From JAULUH01 sp032111745 (lineage in GTDB: Bacteria; Chloroflexota; Anaerolineae; JAAEKA01): 13,781 nucleotides of DNA. Of the stretch, positions 1 to 4,954 are shown piece by piece. The notes under the pieces are model-generated. The model saw only the letters and a list, made by a program, of their open reading frames with translations. It made no database searches and was not told the origin of the DNA. Location of the stretch: positions 1-13,781 of the forward strand of contig JAULUH010000371.1 of assembly GCA_032111745.1 (NCBI GenBank), in the 5' to 3' direction. Position 1 is the stretch's first letter; each line of letters starts with the position of its first letter. The position numbers and the translations under genes were made by a program.

Positions 1-903
1 CCGCTCCTCCGCTATGAAATGCGCTACCACCTCCAGCGCACTCCACTCCCCCAGCACCGGCTGCCGGCTGGCCTCCGCCTCCGTGACTCCCTCGAAGCAC
101 CGCCCAATCTCCTGGTTGCCTTCCTCGTGGATCTTCCTCACCGCCTCGGCCAGGGCTGCGGGTGTCGCCGGAACCTCCGGCATGGGCCGGTGCGACAGCA
201 CCATCGGCACGCTCCGCCGCTCCTTCCCACGATAAAAGTCCACGATGACCGTGTCGCCAGCCTTCAGGCCCTGCAGCGCGTTGGTCATCGCCGGCCACGT
301 CGACGCATCCTTGCCGCTCAAGGCGACGATCACGTCGTCCTTGCGCAGGCCGGCGCGCTGAGCTCCCATACCCTCGATCGTCCCATCCAGGCGGCAGCCC
401 TCCGTCACCGGCACCCCCAGCTTGGCCGCCACATCCGCGTTGAACTCCGCCACCGTGATCCCCAGCATCGGCCGGCGCACGGCCCGCTGGTCCTCGCCCG
501 TTTCCAACACCGAGGCCAGGTTCTCCAGGCCCGACCGCCAGCCATTAGCCACCTGCTCCCGCATGGCCTGCCACTCCGGGCCCGCGCCCAGCCCCGCATG
601 CTCCAGCGCCACCTGCGTCCCCCCGTCCACCTCCTCCAGCCTGACCCTCACCTCCGTGCTCTCCGGCTCCCCCTTGCCCCGCCAGCTGAAGCTCAGGCCC
701 TCGCCCGGCTCCAATGCCGTAAACTCGCCCGTGGCGTAGTACCCGCTGTGCCACCACACATACAACCTGCCGCCCACATGCGCGTCCGCCAGCGCCGCAT
801 CGCACAGCCACTCCCGCAGCCCGGTCGCCCGGGTAAACGCCCGAAAGACCTCGGCCACCGGTGCCTCGACCCCCTGGCTAAACCTCAAGGATTGATGAGC
901 CAT
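1..903 (-). CDS. SRPBCC (AHSA1-like) - PDZ - DinB-like multidomain protein, 3' end outside window
   Basis: The reading frame stays open from ATG 903-901 to the left edge (301 residues, no stop), so the C-terminus is missing. Residues 1-135 look like an AHSA1/SRPBCC lipid- or ligand-binding fold (RFSQGVEAPVAEVFRAFT, then FTALEPGEGLSFSW). Residues about 143-237 form a PDZ domain (RPMLGITV, an AQRAGLRKDDVIVAL carboxylate-loop region, then a Leu/Gly/Asp-rich end). From about 245 a DinB/DUF664-like four-helix domain begins, with the typical GEWSALEVVAHFIAEE segment at 286-300; its His would be one metal ligand, and the rest lies outside the window. No signal peptide or membrane segment is seen, so it is probably cytoplasmic. 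The start is fixed by a strong AAGGAGG site 5 nt upstream and a near-consensus promoter. Domain identity is from motif recognition; substrate and partners are unknown. Using PDZ to present peptide-like ligands between two small-molecule folds is speculative. Confidence 0.83.
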   Translation of the reverse strand, partial: MAHQSLRFSQGVEAPVAEVFRAFTRATGLREWLCDAALADAHVGGRLYVWWHSGYYATGEFTALEPGEGLSFSWRGKGEPESTEVRVRLEEVDGGTQVALEHAGLGAGPEWQAMREQVANGWRSGLENLASVLETGEDQRAVRRPMLGITVAEFNADVAAKLGVPVTEGCRLDGTIEGMGAQRAGLRKDDVIVALSGKDASTWPAMTNALQGLKAGDTVIVDFYRGKERRSVPMVLSHRPMPEVPATPAALAEAVRKIHEEGNQEIGRCFEGVTEAEASRQPVLGEWSALEVVAHFIAEER

Positions 904-908
904 GACAA

Positions 909-915
909 CCTCCTT
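909..915 (-). promoter_or_regulatory. Strong ribosome binding site for the SRPBCC-PDZ-DinB gene
   Basis: Read on the minus strand this is AAGGAGG, ending 5 nt before the ATG at 903-901. It is a full anti-SD match and decides the start codon of the left-edge gene. Confidence 0.8.
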
Positions 916-961
916 GTCCTCTCCGTCAATTCCCGTCGCCGACGGCAAGCTTCCACCCGCC

Positions 962-990
962 ATGTTATCCCGAAACCCCTCCCTTGTCAA
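962..990 (-). promoter_or_regulatory. Sigma-70-type promoter for the SRPBCC-PDZ-DinB gene
   Basis: On the minus strand, a perfect -35 TTGACA (990-985) is followed by a 17-nt spacer and a -10 TAACAT (967-962). The expected transcription start near 955 gives a leader of about 50 nt that carries the strong SD. Seen directly; promoter activity is inferred. Confidence 0.72.
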
Positions 991-1077
991 CGCCCCTATC
1001 ACCGTCACCGCGACAACCCCATACTGCAATGACATGAACCCATCGCTATTCCGTCTGGCGGTATGCTGCGAAGACAC

Positions 1078-1092
1078 AAAGTGCGACACTTT
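1078..1092. repeat. Short perfect palindrome AAAGTG-cga-CACTTT in the divergent region
   Basis: 6-bp arms (1078-1083 and 1087-1092) surround a 3-nt centre. It is AT-richer than its surroundings and sits between two divergent promoters, so it could be a dimeric regulator's operator or a copy of a dispersed repeat. It lies upstream of the minus-strand -35 element and about 120 bp from the DUF2085 -10 box. Symmetry is seen; function is inferred. Confidence 0.4.
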
Positions 1093-1212
1093 CTGAACGG
1101 CCGGTCCCCGGCGAAACCACCTCTTCCACCGTCCCTCCATCCGCGCCACACCCCTCTCCCTTCGTGCCTTCGCGGCCCATCGTGATTTCGTGTTCCAAAC
1201 CACCCCCACCTA

Positions 1213-1221
1213 TGCTATAAT
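1213..1221 (+). promoter_or_regulatory. Perfect extended -10 promoter element of the DUF2085 gene
   Basis: The sequence TGCTATAAT is a consensus TGn-TATAAT extended -10. At the -35 distance there is only a weak TTCCAA (1193-1198), consistent with extended -10 promoters not needing a -35. The -10 ends 10 nt before ATG 1232, so transcription should start about 3-5 nt before the start codon, giving an essentially leaderless mRNA. Confidence 0.65.
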
Positions 1222-1231
1222 CCCCCCCACC

Positions 1232-2062
1232 ATGACCGGCATCGCCCCCCCCCAGCCCGACCTGGATGGCTCCTCCCACTCCCCCCTCTCCAACCGCCTG
1301 CTCCTCGCCGGCGGCCTCGGCGTCGCCCTCCTCCTTCTCCTCCTCGCCCCCGGCAACCTCCTGGACAAGGCCGACCACGTCGGCTATGCCGTCTGCCACC
1401 AGATTCCCATCCGCTCCTACTTCTTCGGCGAGCGCCAGCTGCCCCTCTGCGCCCGCTGCAGCGGCCAATACCTCGGCGCCCTCTTCGGACTGCTGGCCCT
1501 CCTCATCCTGCGCCGCGGCCGCGCCGGCCTCCTCCCCCCTAAACCCATCTTCGCCGTCCTCCTCGGCTTCATCGCCATCTGGGCCATCGACGGCCTCAAC
1601 TCCTACCTCACCCTTTTCCCCGGCCTGCCCCACCTCTACGAGCCCGCCAACCTGCTGCGCGTCACCACCGGCGGCCTCCAGGGCGTCGCCCTCATCGCCC
1701 TGGCCCTACCCTTCTTCAACGTCACCCTCTGGGCCCACCCCACCCCCTACCCCACCGTCGCCCGCTGGCGCGAGCTCGCCCTCCTCCTCGCCCTGGTCGC
1801 CGCCATCGCCACCCTCGTCCACAGCGAGCTGCCCACCCTCCTCTATCCCCTGGCCCTCGCCAGCGTCGGCGGCACCCTCATGATGCTCGTTATTGTCAAT
1901 ACCATGTTGTTAACCGTCATCCTGCGCCGCGAGGCCCAGGCCCACTCCTGGCGCTCCGCCCTCCCCCTCCTGGCCGCCGGCCTCGGCCTGGCTACTGTCG
2001 AGATCCTCGCCATCAACCTCCTGCGGGCCTGGCTCACCGCTACCCTCGGCCTCCCCTTCTGA
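1232..2062 (+). CDS. DUF2085 family polytopic membrane protein
   Basis: A 276-residue integral membrane protein. The DUF2085 hallmark is plain at residues 55-76: CHQIP followed by RSYFFGERQLPLCARCSG, giving C55-H56 and C73-x2-C76, a His/Cys set that could bind metal or be redox active. About seven hydrophobic segments follow the pattern 22-40, 81-93, 106-130, 141-168, 181-197, 203-231 and 243-269. The family is widespread but biochemically uncharacterised, so no reaction can be assigned. An upstream in-frame GTG at 1190 is possible but would lie before the TATAAT box at 1216-1221, so ATG 1232 is preferred. There is no Shine-Dalgarno; translation is probably leaderless. The coding strand is extremely C-rich, with C at most third positions. 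It is flanked by a divergent unrelated gene and a separate membrane-protein cluster, so it is probably monocistronic. Confidence 0.85.
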   Translation: MTGIAPPQPDLDGSSHSPLSNRLLLAGGLGVALLLLLLAPGNLLDKADHVGYAVCHQIPIRSYFFGERQLPLCARCSGQYLGALFGLLALLILRRGRAGLLPPKPIFAVLLGFIAIWAIDGLNSYLTLFPGLPHLYEPANLLRVTTGGLQGVALIALALPFFNVTLWAHPTPYPTVARWRELALLLALVAAIATLVHSELPTLLYPLALASVGGTLMMLVIVNTMLLTVILRREAQAHSWRSALPLLAAGLGLATVEILAINLLRAWLTATLGLPF

Positions 2063-2101
2063 CTCTCCCATCGCCCCGAAACCTCCGCACCTACACCTGC
2101 G

Positions 2102-2107
2102 TATAGT
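2102..2107 (+). promoter_or_regulatory. Candidate -10 box upstream of the first DUF4013 gene
   Basis: TATAGT matches five of six consensus bases and lies about 120 nt upstream of ATG 2229. No good -35 is seen at the expected spacing, so this is only a candidate. The 166-bp gap 2063-2228 shows no clear terminator for the preceding gene. Confidence 0.25.
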
Positions 2108-2184
2108 CCTTCGAAAGCATCGGCAACGTAGCAGCAGGCGCCGACAAGTGAGTGTAAGAGCCAGCCTGCCTGAGAAGTCTGGCC

Positions 2185-2232
2185 ATGCTTATGAACGTGG
2201 AGTGTCTGCATAGACCAAGGAGGACACGATGA
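2185..2232 (+). CDS. Possible 15-codon upstream ORF overlapping the DUF4013 start
   Basis: A small frame ATG CTT ATG AAC GTG encodes MLMNVECLHRPRRTR. Its TGA (2230-2232) overlaps the ATG of the DUF4013 gene at 2229 as ATGA, the classic geometry for translational coupling. The peptide contains the region that provides the AAGGAGG ribosome binding site of the next gene. It has only a weak purine stretch upstream (GAGAAG), so it may be chance. A leader peptide role is inference. Confidence 0.25.
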   Translation: MLMNVECLHRPRRTR

Positions 2233-3023
2233 ATATCGGTCAGTCGTTTACCTACATCTTCCAGGACCGCAACTGGGTCACCAAGCTCGTGATCGGCACG
2301 CTCATCCTGCTCGTCAGCCTGCCCCTCACGGCCATCCTGGTCGGCTTCCTGGGCATCGCCATCGTCCTCGGCTACAGCCTCGAGGTCCTGCGCAACGTCC
2401 GCCAGGGCAACCCCGAGCCGCTGCCCGAGTGGCGTGATCGCTGGAGTGAGTGGATGGTCCTCGGCCTGAAGTTCGGCTTGGTCCTGCTCCTGTGGAGCCT
2501 GCCCCTGGTGCTGCTGAGCGTCTCATCCTCCGTAGCCACCAACATCGCCCGCAGTAGCAACGATCTCTTCGAGGCCTTCGGCACCATGGCCGTGTTCGTC
2601 GCCTCCATCCTGAGCTTCCTCTGGAGCCTGGTGCTGCTCTTCGTCACCCCCGCCATCGCCGTGCGCATGGCCGAGACCGAGCAGGTCTCCAGCGGGCTCC
2701 AGTTCGGTGACATCTACCTGTTCACCCGTGAAAACTTCGGCGACGTGCTCGTCGCCGCCCTGGTAGCCCTGGCGGCCGGGATCATCCTGACCCTGCTGGG
2801 CACCATCGCCGGCTTCCTGCTCTGCTTCGTCGGCCTGGCCCTCACCCTGCCGGCTGCCACCTTCATCACCTATCTGGTCACCGCACACCTGTATGGCCAG
2901 ATCGGCATGGGCACCAAGGCCCGCCAGCAGACTACCGTGACCCCCGAGGTCGTGACCCCGGAGGAGCCCAAGGCCAAGAAGCCGAAAAAGGCCAAGAACA
3001 CCTCGGTCACCGTCGAGCCCTAA
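2229..3023 (+). CDS. DUF4013 domain membrane protein, copy 1
   Basis: A 264-residue polytopic membrane protein of the DUF4013 type. Hydrophobic segments lie at about 18-50, 78-103, 118-146, 170-205 and 206-222. Family-like blocks are PLPEWRDRWSEWM (64-76), the TPAIAVRMAETE loop (140-151), GLQFGDIYLFTREN (156-169) and the closing TAHLYGQIG (218-226). The N-terminal MNIGQSFTYIFQD may lie at the membrane surface. The tail 236-264 is polar and Lys-rich (AKKPKKAK), probably cytosolic. The start is supported by AAGGAGG (2217-2223) 5 nt upstream. It is a clear paralogue of the gene at 3286, but the tails are unrelated. No enzymatic motif is seen and function is unknown. It is followed by its own terminator, so it is expressed apart from copy 2 at least in part. 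Confidence 0.82.
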   Translation: MNIGQSFTYIFQDRNWVTKLVIGTLILLVSLPLTAILVGFLGIAIVLGYSLEVLRNVRQGNPEPLPEWRDRWSEWMVLGLKFGLVLLLWSLPLVLLSVSSSVATNIARSSNDLFEAFGTMAVFVASILSFLWSLVLLFVTPAIAVRMAETEQVSSGLQFGDIYLFTRENFGDVLVAALVALAAGIILTLLGTIAGFLLCFVGLALTLPAATFITYLVTAHLYGQIGMGTKARQQTTVTPEVVTPEEPKAKKPKKAKNTSVTVEP

Positions 3024-3050
3024 TCGGCCCCCGGTAGCCCGCTAACCAAT

Positions 3051-3084
3051 AAGCAGCGGTCCGTAGCCACGGATCGCTGCTTTT
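3051..3084 (+). terminator. Rho-independent terminator after DUF4013 copy 1
   Basis: A 14-bp stem AAGCAGCGGTCCGT (3051-3064) / ACGGATCGCTGCTT (3069-3082), with one G-U wobble and a tetraloop AGCC, ends in TTTT (3081-3084). It is 27 nt past the stop codon and the best terminator in the window. Confidence 0.85.
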
Positions 3085-3112
3085 CGCGGCGAGCCTACCA
3101 TCCGTTCGTAGT

Positions 3113-3128
3113 GAGCGCTTCAGCGCTC
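3113..3128. repeat. Inverted repeat GAGCGCT-tc-AGCGCTC, possibly part of a dispersed element
   Basis: Perfect 7-bp arms around a 2-nt centre, within a stretch beginning TTCGTAGTGAGCGC (about 3105-3118). It lies between the terminator of copy 1 and the promoter of copy 2. I recall similar TTCGTAGT...AGCGCT stretches scattered in Chloroflexota genomes, but cannot verify copy number here. It could equally be a regulator site. Confidence 0.4.
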
Positions 3129-3153
3129 CCCTTCGTGTTGGTTCGTCTGCCGG

Positions 3154-3183
3154 TTGCCTCGCACCGCCCGATTGAGGTATAAT
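3154..3183 (+). promoter_or_regulatory. Promoter for DUF4013 copy 2 and the DUF4126 gene
   Basis: TTGCCT (3154-3159), an 18-nt spacer and a perfect TATAAT (3178-3183). A start near 3190 gives a leader of about 95 nt before ATG 3286. Its position after the terminator at 3051-3084 makes copy 2 an independent transcription unit. Confidence 0.65.
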
Positions 3184-3285
3184 CGGCTCGCCGCCTTCTT
3201 CTGACTCTCGACGCTGGCCTGGCTCCGCCAGAGCTCAGCGCCTCAGCCCACCTGGTCCCAAGGCCACTGCAATGGAGGTATTCCC

Positions 3286-4110
3286 ATGAATATCGGCAAG
3301 TCCCTCACCTACATCTTCGAAGATCCGCGCTGGCTGACCAAGGTCGCCATCGGCACCGTCGTTCTGATCGTCAGCAGCCTGCTGTCTCCCATCCTGGTCG
3401 GCATCTTGGGCTACTTCATCTTCATGGGCTACAGCCTGGACGCGGTCCGCAATGTCCGCCGTGGCCTCCAATACCCTCTGCCCGAATGGCAAGACCGCTG
3501 GGTCGAGTGGATGGTACAGGGCATCAAGCTCGCAGCCCTGCTTTTCATCTGGGCCCTGCCCGCAGTTCTGCTTGCTCTGCCCCTGGCCTTCGGCGGCGTC
3601 CTTCTGGACAACCAGGGCACCGAGTGGCTCGGCGGCCTCCTCATCGCCGGCCTCTCCTGCCTGATGGTGCTCTGGGCCGTGATCGTCACCCTCGTGTCGC
3701 CGGCCATCTACATCCGGCTGGCCGAGACCGAGGACTTCGCCAGCGGCCTCCGCTTCGGCGATATCCTGGCCTTCACCCGTCAGCACATTGGCGATGTCAT
3801 CGTCGCCACCATCGTGTTCTGGGCCGTGTCCGTGGTCGCGGGCCTCCTCGGTGGCCTGGCCGGTGCCTTGCTGTGCGGCGTCGGCTTGCTCGTCACCATA
3901 CCCCTGGCCCAGCTGTACATCGGCCTGGTCCAGGCCCACCTGTACGGCCAGATCGGCCAGCGCCACGGCGCCGAGGGCGCCGATTCCAGCCTCGCCCCCG
4001 AACCCTGGGAGTCGTCCGAACGGCTTGGCGAGCTCCCGGCCCTGGGCGCCCCCGCCCCGCCGCCCGTCGAGATCAGTGAAACCGATGCCGACTGGCGCGG
4101 CGCCACCTAG
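3286..4110 (+). CDS. DUF4013 domain membrane protein, copy 2
   Basis: A 274-residue paralogue of the gene at 2229. The two align without gaps over the first ~100 residues: MNIG-S-TYIF-D, ILVG, GYSL, RNVR-G and PLPEW-DRW-EWM. They share the later blocks SPAIYIRLAETE (138-149), GLRFGDILAFTR (154-165) and QAHLYGQIG (216-224). Hydrophobic segments are at about 20-50, 80-104, 115-142, 168-200 and 201-215. The tail from 225 to 274 is Pro- and acid-rich (SLAPEPWESSERLGEL, then APAPPPVEISETDADW), unlike the basic tail of copy 1. GGAGG at 3274-3278 sits 7 nt before the ATG. The gene is followed after 29 nt by the DUF4126 gene and probably shares its mRNA. Function is unknown; opposite tail charges suggest different cytosolic partners. 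Confidence 0.82.
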   Translation: MNIGKSLTYIFEDPRWLTKVAIGTVVLIVSSLLSPILVGILGYFIFMGYSLDAVRNVRRGLQYPLPEWQDRWVEWMVQGIKLAALLFIWALPAVLLALPLAFGGVLLDNQGTEWLGGLLIAGLSCLMVLWAVIVTLVSPAIYIRLAETEDFASGLRFGDILAFTRQHIGDVIVATIVFWAVSVVAGLLGGLAGALLCGVGLLVTIPLAQLYIGLVQAHLYGQIGQRHGAEGADSSLAPEPWESSERLGELPALGAPAPPPVEISETDADWRGAT

Positions 4111-4139
4111 CCCTTGCTACTGTCCCAAGAGATTGCCCA

Positions 4140-4730
4140 ATGATCGAGAGCCTGACCTCAGTCTTCACGGCCTTCGGCCTCTCTACCGCCGCCGGCCTGA
4201 ACGCCTACCTGCCCTTGCTGATCGTGGCCCTGCTGGCCCGCTTCACCAACCTGATCAACCTGCGCGAGCCCTGGGATGTGCTGGCCAGCTGGCCGGTCAT
4301 CGCCGTCCTGGCTGTGCTGCTGGTCGTCGAGCTGGTGGCCGACAAGGTCCCGGTCGTCGACCACGCCAACGACGTCATCCAGACCGTCGTCCGCCCCGCC
4401 TCCGGTGCCATCCTCTTCGCCGCCAACAGCAACCTGGTCAGCGACGTCAGCCCCGTCCTGGCCGTCATCCTGGGCATCCTGGCCGCCGGCAGCATGCACA
4501 CCGCCAAGGCCTCCTTCCGCCCCGTCGTCACTGCCACCACCGGCGGCCTCGGCAATCCCGTCGTCAGTACCGTGGAGGATATCGCCTCCGGCCTGCTCAC
4601 CTTCATGGCCATCCTCCTGCCCCTCATCACCTTCCTTCTGCTGATTCTGGTGCTGTTCATGGCCTGGCGCCTCTGGCGCAAATGGCGCACCCCCCGGCCC
4701 GCCGACGACTTCATCATCCCCAGCGGCTAG
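4140..4730 (+). CDS. DUF4126 family membrane protein
   Basis: A 196-residue membrane protein. Recognition rests on the DUF4126 pattern: an N-terminal FGLSTAAGLNAYLPLLIVAL helix (12-31), the stretch WDVLASWPVIAVLAVLLVVE (45-64), then LVADKVPVVDHANDVIQTVV (65-84) and a RPASGAILFAA helix (85-95). Two further glycine/alanine-rich helices (about 104-122 and 130-160) and a long C-terminal helix (155-178) follow. It ends in a short basic, cytosolic-looking tail (RLWRKWRTPRP). No SD is visible; with only 29 nt after the DUF4013 stop, translation may rely on reinitiation or coupling. The family has no established biochemical function. The shared unit with DUF4013 copy 2 suggests a common membrane role, which is inference. 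Confidence 0.8.
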   Translation: MIESLTSVFTAFGLSTAAGLNAYLPLLIVALLARFTNLINLREPWDVLASWPVIAVLAVLLVVELVADKVPVVDHANDVIQTVVRPASGAILFAANSNLVSDVSPVLAVILGILAAGSMHTAKASFRPVVTATTGGLGNPVVSTVEDIASGLLTFMAILLPLITFLLLILVLFMAWRLWRKWRTPRPADDFIIPSG

Positions 4731-4768
4731 CCTCCACCCTGTTCTGGTTCATCACAACCACCAAACCT

Positions 4769-4797
4769 GGGGCGCACACCTGAAGTGCGCCCCCCCT
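4769..4797 (+). terminator. Terminator-like hairpin after the DUF4126 gene
   Basis: A perfect 9-bp stem GGGGCGCAC (4769-4777) / GTGCGCCCC (4785-4793) with loop ACCTGAA, followed by C then a short T run (CCCTTT through about 4799). The U-tract is short, so termination may be partial. It separates the membrane cluster from the uvrC operon. Confidence 0.65.
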
Positions 4798-4805
4798 TTC
4801 CCATT

Positions 4806-4858
4806 TCCCGGTAATTGTTTCTCCAGGAAAACCATAATTACCGGGAACGCGAAGTTCC
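4806..4858. repeat. Tandem inverted repeats upstream of uvrC
   Basis: The first repeat has perfect 11-bp arms TCCCGGTAATT (4806-4816) and AATTACCGGGA (4836-4846) around a 19-nt AT-rich interior that holds a second small pairing (GTTT/AAAC). Its right edge abuts a hairpin GGAAC-gcgaa-GTTCC (4844-4858). The block sits about 100 bp upstream of the uvrC -10 and just after the previous terminator. It could be a second terminator acting on the upstream unit, or an operator. Symmetry is seen; role is unassigned. Confidence 0.5.
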
Positions 4859-4942
4859 TCGCGCGCCCGTCCCGCGCTGCTCGAACGTCCCCCTGTTCAC
4901 GTCCTCGCCCCCGCACCCTTTCGCCATCTGCGCCGATCCGAT

Positions 4943-4948
4943 TATAAT
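4943..4948 (+). promoter_or_regulatory. Consensus -10 box of the uvrC-rtcA-rnz operon
   Basis: A perfect TATAAT ends only 6 nt before the uvrC ATG at 4955, so the predicted transcription start falls on or next to the A of the start codon. A weak -35 (TTTCGC, 4919-4924, 18-nt spacer) is present. No SD lies before the ATG, which supports a leaderless transcript. Confidence 0.65.
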
Positions 4949-4954
4949 ACCGCC

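Larger units (their letters stand above)
904..1231. other. Divergent intergenic region
   Basis: These 328 bp separate the left-edge minus-strand gene from the DUF2085 gene. I see the minus-strand promoter (962-990), a short perfect palindrome (1078-1092), a degenerate TTCGTG-repeat stretch (about 1158-1194) and the plus-strand extended -10 element (1213-1221). No convincing gene is present: short open frames here lack start context and recognisable protein character. Confidence 0.6.

Noticed and set aside
19..1032. 337-codon plus-strand frame opposite the left-edge gene
   Set aside because: The minus-strand frame has a promoter, a strong SD and three recognisable domains; this one is Arg/Pro/His-rich noise.
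1190..1231. GTG start extending DUF2085 by 14 residues
   Set aside because: The extension would cover the consensus TATAAT at 1216-1221, leaving it without a use, and is not hydrophobic or conserved-looking.
1046..1633. 195-codon antisense frame over DUF2085
   Set aside because: Almost all Gly/Glu/Ala, the product of C-rich third positions on the real strand.
3788..4783. 331-codon plus-strand frame crossing DUF4013 copy 2 and DUF4126
   Set aside because: It spans two better-supported genes, a stop/start boundary and a terminator, and encodes Pro/Ser/Arg-rich low-complexity sequence.
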